Source: Pigoraptor vietnamica
Taxonomy: Eukaryota > Opisthokonta > Filasterea
NCBI GenBank assembly: GCA_943704525.1
Contig: CALSCQ010000531.1
Coordinates: 1 to 21,013, forward strand
Length of the DNA: 21,013 bases
Direction of reading: 5' to 3'
Positions 1 to 15,173 of the stretch are shown one piece after another (position 1 is the stretch's first letter; the number at the start of each line of letters is the position of its first letter). The position numbers were made by a program, and so were the translations under genes. Under the pieces are notes generated by a model. The model ran no database searches, was not told where the DNA came from, and saw only the letters and a program-made list of their open reading frames with translations.

Positions 1-752
1 CCCCTCTCCCCCCCATTCCCTCAAAAAAGAATAGCACAAGGTGCAATCTCATGCACAAACGCGTACAATCGCAAACGCTTCCTCTTTCCGGAAATGCTTC
101 AATGGGAGAAACCAAGCGGCGGCACGGCAATCGACAACGCAAGGCGAGCGAAAGGACATGGACAGAGACGATAGTGCACAGCAGAACGAGACAATAGCGC
201 ATAGCAGAACGCGCGACGCTTTCAACTTGCAGCACGCGCGGTGGGGCTGTACAGTGTTTGTATGTGCTTCATCGGACAGGTGTGGTGACGGGCTTTGTGC
301 GGCGCTGGAGACCCGGCACAAGGGCGACGCCTGCGAAACAAGGACGTGTCGTTAGCAAGAGGTCGGATCAGATCAGAGCACGCACAGTTGCCCATTCAAG
401 TCAAGAAAAATACATGGGCGCGCAAGTGCGGCGGTGGTGAGCGCGCGCACACACACACATAGACACACACACACACACACACACGCACACACGCACACAC
501 GCACACACGCACGCACACGCGCGCACGCACCCTGCGCGAGTGGCCAGTCGTCCGCGCCAATTCCTATGCCAGGCGTAATGGGCTGTCGGCGACCAACGGG
601 CGTGTGCGACTGCGTGCGGAAGAGGGGCGGGGGTGTCAGACAAATGGGCACGGGGGAATAAAAGGGATCGATTGGAAGAGACAAACATACAGCGCTATGA
701 GTGGATACCACGACAAACTGCCACTGGACCTCATCCCAGCCCAATCCAAACC
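1..752. other. Gene-free left flank
   Basis: I see no coding exon here on either strand. The open frames are short, out of frame with each other and rich in repeat-encoded Cys/Val or His/Thr. The stretch lies downstream of the stop codon of the minus-strand FAM149-like gene, so it should hold that gene's 3' untranslated region and terminator, but I could not place a clear poly(A) signal on the minus strand. The only distinct structure is the CA microsatellite at about 449-530. Confidence 0.5.
449..530. repeat. Imperfect (CA)n microsatellite
   Basis: An alternating CA tract on the plus strand is interrupted by regularly spaced G residues (CACACG units) and grades into GCACGCAC at its right end. 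It lies beyond the 3' end of the FAM149-like gene. Confidence 0.9.
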
Positions 753-3700
753 CTAGCAAAGACCACGCACCCGCTGTCCAGACGACGATCCCGAGCGTTG
801 GAGGCCCGCGCTCGAGCCACCTGTGCGTGAAGTTGGACGCCGGTTGCTGCCGGGCGGTGGTGACTGGCGGCTGCAGAATTTGCATAAGACGCGTGTCAGC
901 AACCAGCGTGGAAATGGTCTGTTGCAAAGTGGATCAGCAACCAGCGTGGAAATGGTCTGTTGCAAAGTGGATCAGCAACCAGCGTGGAAATGGTCTGTTA
1001 AAAGTGGGCCACGCGCGCATACCCTGCGTAGGCGGCCGTTTCACTGCGCGCAGACGAAGCGCGCTGCGTTGCGCTCGACGGTGGTCGGCCTCGCCACATC
1101 TGCAAGCGAAGAGCCATCAGCTATTCACGAAACCTCACACCAGCACACGCACGCGAAGGAGCATGCATGCACATATGCACACGATGCACTTGCACACACG
1201 CGACGCGCACACGCATGCGAAGGAGCATTGCATGCAGGAATACGCACGCAGTTCAGCATACAGGCGAATGCAAGTACGCACCGGCGGGCTTCCCGAGCGG
1301 TCGCCGTCGCCGTACGACACGCCCTGCACAAAGTCCGTGAGGGCGAGCGACACGCTGCTGTGCGACGTCGGCATCTGTGGCTGCGACTGCCCGTCGCGCG
1401 TGATCGGGGGAAGGCGGCGACTCGCCCCCGCACTCGTGCCAGGCCGCGATCCCCACCCGACTTGCGGGGTCGGAGACCCTGCGTTCGACGGCACCGGCGA
1501 CGGCGACTTGGCCGGTCCAATCTGGTAGCTCGTCCCCCGAAGCACGCCCTCCGAGAGGCCCTCGCCCACGTGCGCGCCCGACACGGCGTTTCCGCCGCGC
1601 GCCGTCGCACCGCCCTGAGGCGCCCTTCGCGCACGCTGGAGGAGGGGGCCGCCCGCAAGCGCCGCCGCGTCACGCGACTGCTGCAGTTGCTGTGCCTGCC
1701 CGTACCGGTACACCACGCCCGTCCTGCTCTGCCTTCCCGCAGACTCCGAGCGGGCTCCCGCGCCGTAACCTCCGCTGCCCGGCCGCGACCCGCTCCCGTC
1801 GGCGCCAGAGATGGTGGCCTTCGACGCGCCGCCGCGAGAGTTCAGCGCGAGAGGGCGTATTGTCATGGCATTGACGAGTGCGCTGCCGTAGTCAGTGCCT
1901 GCAGCGGAGGACGCGGAACCCGCGCGACCGTACGTTCCCCCGCTGCCTACGCGCCCGCGATGGATGCCGCTGCCCGACGGCGCCTTTCGCGATTGCGCCT
2001 GCGGTTGAGAGGACTCTGCGTGTGCGCGCACATACAGCAGAGTTAGATAGGTGGCAACACGTACGGTGCGTGCGCGTGTGTATGGGTGCCAACCGCACAT
2101 TCACCAACGGGCGATGCGAAGGGCTTACGCACCATTTGGCACAAAGTAGTTGATCATCGCCGTTAAAAGCGGGCGAAGAAGAGGCAACATCTGTGGGAGA
2201 GAGTGGGCACAAGAGTCAGCCCGAGATGCAATACAATCCCAACCCAAAAAAGAAGGGGGGGGAATACACAGAAATGCAACAATGACTGCCCAGTGTCAGA
2301 GTCGACGTAACACACCTCCGTCCACATGTGGTCGAATGTTTGGCTGTTGACGGCATCGCGCACGCACGCGTTGGGACTGAGCGGCGGAAAACCCCCGCGG
2401 CGATAATATGTGCCCGTCGAGTTCGCGAGGAAGCCATCCGTGTCGCTGCAATTGCGTGCGAAGTGAGACAAGTGAGTTGACAGCCACCACGCGGCACGTT
2501 GCGAGTGGGCACCGGTGCGTGCGTTATTTCGCTGCGAGGCACGAGGCAAGCGGCTGAAGTGGCGTTCGAACACAGCGCGGCGCGACGCACCTCTCGTCAC
2601 GCGCGAAGCACTCCTCGACCTCGCCGTCGATTGCGAATATCTCCTCCTCAAGAAAGGCAAACTTGCCCGACGCGTCATCTGCGCAAGGACGTCACGATGA
2701 GCGACCGAGGAAACATGTTGCGCCTGTGAAAACACCCGCGAAGCAGGTACACACCTCCGCCCTCCGAGCGTCCGTCCGCACCTCGCACTGTCGGTGCCGG
2801 CCGAATCTACGCACGAAAAACAATCGTCAACAACGCAGCCCTCAGTTGTCACACGCAGGCGAACTGCGACAAAGACATCGCACATTAGGGACACAAGTGA
2901 GGCACTACCACTCTCGACAAACAGCGCGTTGCACGCACCTCCGCCCGCGTGCCCCTCACAGCCAGCTCGTCAAAGTCCACGAGGCTCACGAGGCCATCCA
3001 CCGCCGGCAAATCGTGGGCAGCGGACGACGACGATGCAGCGGCGCTCGTCGTGTCTGTTCGCGGGGGTCGTGGGACCATTTCGACGCCATTCTCCTGCGA
3101 GGGTACAAGGCCCACCCCCCGCGTGCTGCATCGCGCGAAACCACAGCGTACGAGTGTGAGAGCGAGGCTGGATCAGCTTACATACATAATACGTGTGTGT
3201 TCCTCCACAGGTGTGAGAGAAACAAGAGACATTCTGTTTGTGACATGGATGGCCTTCCATCCCCACTCGTAAAAGAGTGACATTGGAGTGTGAGAAATAT
3301 CGCAGAAGGAGGCGAGTGACGGAATGAGACACTCACCGAAGGTGGGAAAATGTCGACGCCCACAAGCTGCACTCGTCAGACGGCGCCTTCGATGCCACCG
3401 TCGAGTCGCGGGTTCGAGGATGGTCTGCGGCATTACATGAACTGTGAGCACTACGAGCAGATGCCAACGCGCATTCACGCACACACACACGCACACACAC
3501 ACACACGCACACACACACACACACTCACACTCACACACACACACACACACGCACACACACGCACACACACACACACACACACACGCAATAGCTGCAAGCT
3601 CACCTCCATACAACACGTCGTCAATCTCCTCAAACAGGCGGCGGACTTTCTCGGTGGATTTGTGGTCGTACTCCTAAGCAGTGGCAGCGGAGAAGATCAG

Positions 3701-4226
3701 CCGAAAGGTCTGGCCATGCAAGCCCGAACGACGTGACACACCAGCGACACGTGCGCACACAACGCATCACATCGTTGACATCATTACACCGTACCGCACA
3801 ATACACCCATCATAGCGACTTAAAAAAACGCACGCTTAAACGAGGCATCTGCAAGACATGTGACACGAGTGTACCACGTAATAACTCACGGCCCACGACC
3901 AAAAGTTACACATCAGCCCTCGGCACACCAGTCGCATATAACCGACGAAAGACACCACACACACACCAGCAAGCCACATTCCACACACGCACCTCCTCGT
4001 AGCCGAACGACGCAATGCTCGACGAGTCGCACCCCAGAAACGCCGACGACGACGCTATCGAGTGCTCGCCCGTGTCACGTCCACTCCCGGAGTAATCAAA
4101 CGCGGTCGTCGCGCCCGTCGCCGTCCCACTGCGGTGTGCGCTTGCACTGCCCCGCGCAGAGTCGAAAAAGTCCCATTCTTCGTCCTCTGCATACCGCGCG
4201 CGGCCGGCACCGAGGCCGCGCGACAT
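753..4226 (-). CDS. FAM149-like protein (DUF3719), nine exons
   Basis: Predicted exons on the minus strand: 4226-3993, 3673-3604, 3424-3337, 3167-2935, 2678-2591, 2445-2316, 2190-2133, 2015-1282 and 863-753, giving about 581 residues. The ATG at 4226 sits in a strong context (GCCGCC before it). Features that identify the family are VRRLFEEIDDVLYG from exon 2, a Trp followed by FSHLR at the end of exon 3 (about residues 122-131; DUF3719 is defined by a conserved HLR motif and an invariant Trp), LEEEIFAIDGEVEE in exon 5, and FPPLSPNAC followed by FDHMWTEV in exon 6. Exon 8 is a Gly/Ser-rich tail carrying RRLPPI. Human FAM149B1 is linked to cilia and Joubert syndrome, so a ciliary role is likely but inferred. 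All junctions are phase-consistent except exon 4 to 5, where the best donor (GTGCGT after 2939) breaks frame and a weaker donor after 2935 restores it. The last exon is the least certain. Confidence 0.75.
896..1003. repeat. 38-bp tandem repeat, three copies
   Basis: A 38-bp unit beginning TCAGCAACCAGCGTGGAAAT starts at 896, 934 and 972. The first two copies are essentially identical and the third diverges after GGTCTGTT. The array lies inside the last predicted intron of the FAM149-like gene. Confidence 0.95.
3478..3586. repeat. (CA)n microsatellite in intron 2 of the FAM149-like gene
   Basis: About 109 bp of CA dinucleotides with occasional CG and CT interruptions on the plus strand, so it is TG on the coding strand. 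It begins about 18 bp after the 5' splice site at 3603. The long Cys/Val or His/Thr frames read across it are repeat artefacts. Confidence 0.95.
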
Positions 4227-5182
4227 GGCGGCGATGCGCCTCAGCGCAGTCGCACTATAGCAGCGGAAGCGAATCCATTGGGGACGAATGAAGCAACAAT
4301 TTTGGCGGTCACGTGCGACGGCGACGAGAGGCAGTGTCGCGTAATGCGGCGACAAGAGGGGGGATATAGAGGCATGCGTGGCAGCACACGGCTTGAAGCG
4401 CACGTGAGGGAGGGAGGAACACGAGGAGTGAGTGCGTGAAGGGAAAGTGGCTCACTCGTCGTAATGTCCGTCACCGCTGTCCGGGGCCCGTTAATTTGAA
4501 CCGAGTTCGTATAATGCGCAATTTTTTGACACTTTTCAAATTAATAGAAGAATGTTGCGCACACTGAAAGGTTGCCGAGATACCAAAAAGCCGCCGAGAC
4601 CTCGGTAAAAGTAAGCGAATTCTCGGAAAATTCCTGTCAAACATATTGCCAGCTTATCTCAGAAGACAATTCGGTACCATTTTCATAACTAAACAGCAGA
4701 AATCGTGCATTTAGTATAGAATTTGAAGGAGCCACCACCCCCTCCCCACATGCGTGGGACAAAGACCAGACTCGCCCGTCGCAGTTAGACTGGAAATGCG
4801 CCGAATGTTCTGCTGAAAACAGGCTTCATTTCAATCTGCGTTGCTCGGCTATTTTCCCCGCGTTGGTTCTGTGTGTGGGTTTGTGGCTTCCGCAGCCTTC
4901 CGTGCACACACGCACACACAGACGCACACGCGCGCACGCACACACTCCCCTGTGAGTCCAGCAAGGCCTGCCGGACACGCGCCCGTTGTTCCTCGAACGT
5001 CGCAATGCTTGCGACACGCCAAATGTGCCAGCTTATTGCGGAGGGCGCGTGCGTGCGGGTCCGTGTGAGCGTGCGTGCACACACCAGTCGGTAGCTGCTT
5101 CAAGGCTCTCTGTGCCGCTCAGCGTTGGGCAATAATCGACTGTCGATCGCGGCCGTGAATAGGCGGAGACAGAGAGAGAAAC
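4227..5182. promoter_or_regulatory. Spacer between divergent FAM149-like and WWC-like genes
   Basis: The 956 bp between two divergent start codons should carry both promoters. About 4480-4735 is clearly more AT-rich than anything nearby, with several AATT/TTAA stretches and a short perfect inverted repeat (CCGAG AC CTCGG near 4598-4609). About 4900-4945 is CA-rich. No TATA element or initiator can be named with confidence. One minus-strand frame at about 5045-4950 looks mildly coding but has no supported start or splice partner. Confidence 0.45.
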
Positions 5183-7782
5183 ATGGCGAAGCGCGTGTCG
5201 TTTTGGAAGCAGCTTCCGCTGCCCGACGGCTGGGAAGAGTGCCAGGATGACGAGGGCCGCTCCTTCTACGTCGAGTGAGTCGCTCGTGTTCCCTGCGCAC
5301 GCCGCTGTTGCTGCACGTCACTGCAATGCCGTACTGGACTCGTGCTTGAGTTTTGAATTGAACGCCGCTGGCTATGTACTGCCGGCAGACTTGTGTTCTG
5401 TTTGTTAATCTCACCTCGTGCGTGTGTGTGTTTGCGTGCGTGTGCGTGCGTGTTTCTTCGCCGCGCAGCCACAACAACCGGCGCACGCAGTGGATAGATC
5501 CCCGCGACAGCCCAGACCACCGCCGCACCGAGGAGGACCTTCCCTATGCGTGGGACATGATCAATGACCCCGTCATTGGCCTCTACTTTTGCGAGTGGGT
5601 GTGCCTCGACAGCCCCTTTGTCTGAATGCTCTCGTTTGCTGTGTGTTCCTCTTTGGTTGGCCTCTACTTTTGCGAGTGCCTCGACAGCCCCTTTGTCTGA
5701 ATGCTCTCGTTTGCTGTGTGTTCCTCTTTTGTGGGAAAGTCAATCGAAGTGGCACTGTCTTTAACTTTGCGACTCTGAGTGAGATTAATGCTGCACGCGG
5801 TTGCGCACTTCGCGTGGTCTGTTGTCTCGCGTGCGGCGTGTCGTGTGTGTGGTGTGTGCTTGGTCGCGTGTGTGTGCGTGTCTGTGCGGCTGTCCATGTG
5901 CGCGTGTGCGTGTGCGTGTGTGGCCCATGTGCAGCCGTGTAACGCGCGTCTCTGTCGCAGTCACATCAACTGCCGCAATGTGCTCGAGGACCCCCGCAAG
6001 TCGGACGAGTACAAGAAGCGCCTCGAGGAGTTTGAGAAGCTCGTCATCGAGGAAAAGAGCAAGCAGCAGGTCGGTGTCACGTGATGGGGTGGAGAGGCAG
6101 GGCTGGTGTTACTTGCCTGCGTGGGAGGGAACAAGAGACAGGGCTGGTGTTACTTGCCTGTGTGGGAGGGAAAGTGAGGCAGGCAGACTGCAAGTTGCAA
6201 TCATGCAGCGTGAGGGGTTTGTATTTGTTACAAAAGTAATTGAAAAATTGCTCACCGCTCGCTCTCGGCTGACCGCTCCTTTCGCCCTCGTCTCCACCCG
6301 CGCGCACACAGACGCGCTTCCGCACGCTCCGCGAGAAGAAGGCGCAGGTGCAGGACCTCGAGGAGCTGGTGACGGAGGACATTGAGCGCAAGAAGACGCT
6401 CGAGGAGCAGCTGCGCGAACAGGAGGACGAGGCCGCCGCCGCTAAGATGAAGCAGGAGATCCAGGCGATCGAGTCGAACATTCAGGTCATGAACGCCGCC
6501 CTCGAGCAGGAGAAGGAGGAGACGACGGCCCTCAAGCAGGAGGCGGAGGAGGCCGAGAAGGTGCGTGCGCGTGTGTGCGTGCGTGTGGGTGTGGGTGGGT
6601 GAGTGGGTGAGTGGGTGTGCGTGCGTGCGTGCGTGCGTTGTTGCTTGTTTTTCATTGCACCATTCATAGGCCTGCCGATAATGACTCTTGGCTAATTGTG
6701 TGCGAATGCGTCTGTTCGGCCTCTGTGTGCGTGTGATGACTCTAGTCCTGCTCCCTTAGTGTAAAGGCAAAATCTATTGCGGAGAAGTATGTGCCTAATT
6801 CCCCACTCCCCACTCCCCTCTTTGCGCCCTACAGGTGCTCAAGGATCTCGAGGACCTGAAGGCCGCCATACACATGGACGAGAAGGACGAGGTCGTCGCC
6901 GCGCGCAAGGCCAACGAGGAGCTCCAGGCTGCCAAGTCGGAGTACGAGAAGGAGCGCGAGGAGCGCCTCAACCTCGAGAAGCAGATTCGCGAGCTCACCG
7001 ACGAACCCGAGTTCAAGGCCATGATTGCCGGCGACGACGTCAAGGTCGTCGACCCGGAGGGCGAGGCTGCCAAGGCCGCGGAGAACGTCGCCGACAAGGA
7101 CCGTCAGGACACGGACGTGCGCAACCGCCTCGAGCTCGGCCTCGAGCTCGTCACGCTGCGCAGCCTCATTGACCAGCAGCGCAAGGAGATTGAGGAGCTG
7201 AAGAAGCTTAAGGTGGCCCTCGAGGCCACGCCGGCCGACCGCCGCCCCTCGAACGTCGGCGCGGACGGTGGCCTTGCCGCGCCCAGTGGCGGACGCCGCC
7301 GCTCGAGCGCGACGCCCCCCGCGAACGTCGAGATTGACCCTGTGACGGGTCTGCGCCGCACGCGGCCGAGCGAGCTCGGAGACAAGATGAAGAACCTTGG
7401 CGGGAAGAACTGGCGCGGGACGCTCCGGCGCGTGCACAAGCAGGAGGCCCGCACGTTCAAGACAGACGGTCTCACGTTTGCGTGGGTGTTGTGCGTGCTT
7501 AAAGCTTGCTCGCGTGTGTGCGCGGTGTGTGGAGTTGTGGTTGTGGGTGTGTGGGTAGGTGCGTGGGTGGGTGGGTGCACGTGTGTGCGTGCGTGCCCGT
7601 TGTTTATTGCGTTGGAGGAGCTTGCGAGCTTAGGACCGCCCATGCCCCGTCGCTTACACTGCCTTGCATTGTGCCCAAACAGCCAGAAACTCGAGTACTT
7701 CCGCAAGCTCATCGAGACGGACGACCCTGCCGCCAAGGCACCCCAGCGCCTGGCGCCCTCCACCTCGGCCGCGGCCCAGTAG
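5183..7782 (+). CDS. WWC/KIBRA-like protein with two WW domains, six exons
   Basis: Exons 5183-5274, 5469-5594, 5961-6069, 6312-6560, 6835-7481 and 7683-7782 join without any phase conflict to give 440 residues. WW1 spans residues 12-44 (LPDGWEE, Trp17, Trp39, then IDPRD). WW2 spans about 55-86 (LPYAWDM, Trp59, ending LEDPR) and lacks the second Trp, as WW2 of animal KIBRA does. The spacing LPLP-WW1-IDPRD-LP-WW2-DPR is the WWC layout. From about residue 86 to 310 the chain is a highly charged Glu/Lys/Leu coiled coil. A basic Ser/Pro-rich linker follows, then a short end containing KLEYFRKLIETDD. Animal KIBRA is a roughly 1,100-residue Hippo-pathway scaffold with a C2 domain and an aPKC-binding tail; neither is present here. 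WW1 should bind PPxY-type ligands. Hippo function is inference. Confidence 0.85.
5576..5729. repeat. Tandem duplication across an exon 2 to intron 2 boundary
   Basis: About 75-80 bp beginning TTGGCCTCTACTTTTGCGAG occurs at 5576 and again at 5657. The second copy lacks four bases (GGTG/TGGG region) just after the splice site. The first copy contains the last 19 bases of exon 2 of the WWC-like gene and its donor GTGGGT. The second copy repeats that exon end inside the intron, followed by GTGCCT. Confidence 0.95.
6098..6177. repeat. 41-bp tandem duplication in intron 3 of the WWC-like gene
   Basis: CAGGGCTGGTGTTACTTGCC begins at 6098 and again at 6139, followed in both copies by TG(C/T)GTGGGAGGGAA. 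There are a few mismatches. Confidence 0.9.
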
Positions 7783-8294
7783 ACGCGCCTGCACGCCGTG
7801 TTGTGTGCGCCCGTGTGTGCCTGTGAGCGTGAGCGTCTGGCGTGCGTGGCCCGCTTCTTGCGTTTGGCGCGTGTCCGTCTGCCGCAGTGGCAGGCGGTGC
7901 GGTGTATATTCGCATGAGTTGTCGTATTTATCCCACCCCGTCGCTCTGCGCCCGTCCGTACTGGAGTGCACCGCGTTTTTTTTTTTTCCTTGCGTGCTAT
8001 TGTGCGTTTTGTATGCGCGCCCCATGTCTGCGCCATTTTGTCTTTTGTGTCTCTATTCTCCCGCTGCGCTGCGCTCGGGCTGTTGCGTATACGAACAGTC
8101 CCCAAATACAAACGTGTGCTTTCATTTTCACCTCACAAAATGCCGCGACACAGTCGCCGTTGGCACGTGGTGCGTGCGTGCGTGTGTGCGTGACTGCGCG
8201 CGTGATGCGGGCGCCTTCCAGAGGCCGTCCCGCACCACACGGCATACACACACACGCACGCACACACACACTCGGGTGGGGGGTCACGCGTTCG
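7783..8294. other. Spacer between convergent WWC-like and SIK genes
   Basis: The 512 bp lie between two stop codons facing each other and should contain both 3' untranslated regions and polyadenylation sites. I see TG-rich sequence on the left, a 12-base T run near 7976-7988 and CA-rich sequence at about 8245-8272. No coding exon or RNA gene is supported. Confidence 0.5.
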
Positions 8295-12541
<4,247 letters not shown>

Positions 12542-15173
12542 ATGGAGTCGCGGCGCGGCGGTTACAAGAAAGCGGGACCTGCATCCGCAGCCGCCGTGCG
12601 CGCAAAGCAGAGGGAGAATGCATCAGGTGTGTGTGGCCGATGTTCTGCACTGCCGGCAGGAGACTGCCCCACGTGCGCGCGTCGCTCTGCGACTTTCTCC
12701 TCGCTCGTATATAACATTTTGATTTGAACGTTCGTTCGCTTGTTTCGACAGAGCGGCGCAAGCAGAACCGCGAGGCGCTTTTGTTTGCGAAGCGCATGCG
12801 CGTCGATGACGTCATGGACGGCGGCGAGGGAGGCGAAGCGGCGGACGACGTGGTGGGAGAGGACGCCATTCCCGCGCTAGTGCGCCAAATTCAGGCGCGA
12901 AAGGGCCGCATTGTCGCTCTTCGCAGCCTCCGCCGCGCGTTTGCGTCGACGTCCCTCTTCCGAGATGCGTTTGTGAGGTGCGCGGTGCTGTAACGTAGTG
13001 TAACTCTTTCGCTTCTCTCTCTCGGTCGCTCTTTTTTAGTGAATGTTCCGTGCGTATGTGTCGCCACGTCGTTAATGTGCCCGCTGTGGTGTAGGGCGGA
13101 GGGTGCTGCGGCTGCGCTCGTGGCTGTGCTGGCCTCGTCCCACGAAGCAGAGGAACAGGTGCGTGTGTTCGCTGTCCGGAGCAGAGTGCGCCATTACGTT
13201 CGCGTCTAACTCTGTGTGTGTGTGTGTGGTGTTTTGCGAGCGTGTGTAGCTCGAGGCTGCGTGGTGCGTGACGAATCTCGCCGCGGGCGCGCGCGAGCAC
13301 ACGGCAGCCGCACTGCCAGCGGCGCCCTATTTGATCGCCCTCCTGTCATCCGACAACGTTCTCCTCCAAGACCAGGCCGTGAGTGCGCGCGCTGTGCCGC
13401 AGTGTGTGTCTTGTTACAAACATTATACGCTCTATCAAGACGGGCCCGTGAGGGCGCGCACTGTGTTGTTGTGTGTCTCTCTCTGTTTGCAAAAATCATG
13501 CGGTTATCTGCCAGAAGGTGTCGTACAGCCGCCCTCAAAGACGCATCCATTCCAGGCATGGGCGCTCGGCAACATCGCCGCTGACAGTCCAGACACCCGG
13601 CGCCTGCTCTGGGCGCAGGGCGTTCTCGTTCCCCTGTGCCGCCTTCTCTCCCCCGATCGCCCGGCTGCCGTGGTGCAGTCTGCCGCATTCGCCTTCTCGC
13701 GGCTCGTGCGCGAAGGATCTCCCGAGCTCTCGGCGGACCTGTTTGCCGTGGGCGTCCCGCAGGCGCTCGTGTCGTTGCTGTCGTTCCATCGCATGCGCGC
13801 CATAGCAGCCGCACAGGCCGTGGGAGGGGTCGGAGGCACTCTAGGGCTTGCGTCGCAGGACGCTGCGGACGCCCGTCACGTGGTCGCGGAGGTGATGTGG
13901 ACGGCCGTCTTTCTCACAGCGGGGAAGAATTTTGAGCGAACGGAGGCGCTGCTCTCTCTCGGGCTCGGCACGGAGCTGGCGTATTGGACGTGCGCGGCGG
14001 CGGCGGACGTTGTGGGCGGCGTCTCGCAGCACGGCGCTGTCCTCGCGCTCCTGCGCACGCTCGGCAACATCGCCGCGGGGCTGGACGAGCACGTGCTTGT
14101 GCTGCTTGCGGCGGGCGGTGCGAACCTCTTTTCTGCGCTGCGATTCTTCTGCACGTGCGAGGACGCGTGAGTGGGCGCCGGGCGTGTGTGGTGCTTATGC
14201 AGCGCGTGTGCTGTGGGCATCCTGTTAATGATATGGGATATGTGGTTCTCTGACGTTGTTCTTGCCTGCGTCTCTTCGTGTGTGTGCGCGCGCGTGTACA
14301 CGTAAGCTGCTGGAGGGGGCACTCATTTCGCGAACTGCAGCGTGTACCGGCATGAGGCCGTGTGGGTGGTTGCGAACCTATCCGCTGCCATGCACCCCGC
14401 CATTCTCGAAGCCGTCGTCGCGAGCGGACTTGTGCCGGCACTCGTGGCACTCCTCTCGCACGAACAGGCCGTGAGGCGGGAAGTGAGTGTCGGCTCTTTT
14501 AACCACGTGTCCCCTTCTGCGTCGCACTCTGTGTCCCATCGCATATCATTACCGGAATGCCACCTTTGCTCATTTCAGCGTGCGTGCGCAGGCGGCCATT
14601 GGGTTGTTGAACATGGCGCAGCACGCGCAGTGGGTCGACGTTGTCGTTTCTGCGGGCGCGATGCCGGGTACGTGCGTAACAGCGGCACTCCTCCAACATT
14701 TTTTGACTGTAAGAGTATTTGTTACGGGCGCAACAGCCTCAAATCTTCGAATCCTAAGACGAGATTTCTCTTCTTTTGTCGCAGAATTCTGCGGATTGCT
14801 TTCAGTGCACGACATGGAAACGGCAATGTTTGCCGTCCAGATGCACGAGCTCGTCCTTCGCCTCCACCCGCAGGTGCGTCCGTGTGCGCGTACTACAACT
14901 GTCTTTTCACGTGTCCCACTTGCGCACGCTCATACGTCACAGTGCAGTTCACCATTGTGTATGACCCTTAAAACCTCGTGTGGCCACATTCGCGCACGCA
15001 CTCACACACTCACGCACTCCTCTGTCTCGCAGGGCCGGCGTATTGTTGAAGAGACGGGCGCAGTGGACAAGCTCGACGCGCTGCAGTACTCGCGCGGAGA
15101 GGTGGCGTCTGCCGCAGCAAGCCTCCTCGCGCGATTCTTCGATGGGGGCGACGACGCAGCCGACGGCGATTGA
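12542..15173 (+). CDS. TMCO6/importin-alpha-like armadillo-repeat protein, nine exons
   Basis: Exons 12542-12626, 12752-12977, 13095-13158, 13250-13378, 13556-14166, 14341-14482, 14592-14667, 14785-14873 and 15033-15173 join in phase to 520 residues, the usual length of importin alpha. The basic N-terminus (SRRGGYKKAG, then ERRKQNREALLFAKRMR) resembles an importin-beta-binding segment. The rest is armadillo repeats: LEAAWCVTNLAAG, AWALGNIAAD, LLRTLGNIAAG, EAVWVVANLSAA and AIGLLNMAQ. It ends in GAVDKLDALQ with ASLLARFF, as importin alpha does. The Trp-xxx-Asn ladder that grips nuclear-localisation signals survives in only three repeats; others read MWTAVF or lack Trp. This pattern, plus ALPAAPYLIALLSS and the CEDAVYRHEAVW block, fits the divergent TMCO6-type branch better than a canonical importin alpha. 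Cargo and partners are unknown. Confidence 0.8.

Noticed and set aside
823-2046. 407-codon plus-strand frame, Arg/Ala-rich
   Set aside because: It is the complement of the minus-strand exon 8 of the FAM149-like gene. High GC keeps the opposite strand open, and its Arg-rich content is typical of a shadow frame.
3173-3616. Long Cys/Val-rich and His/Thr-rich frames across CA/TG tracts
   Set aside because: They are translations of dinucleotide repeats. The same artefact appears at 434-661, 3444-3677, 15551-15812 and 16047-16247.
4946-5045. Minus-strand frame containing SWHIWRVASIATFEEQRARV
   Set aside because: It looks mildly coding and has an AG/GT-like edge, but no start codon or phase-matched exon links it to the FAM149-like gene, whose own ATG is well supported.
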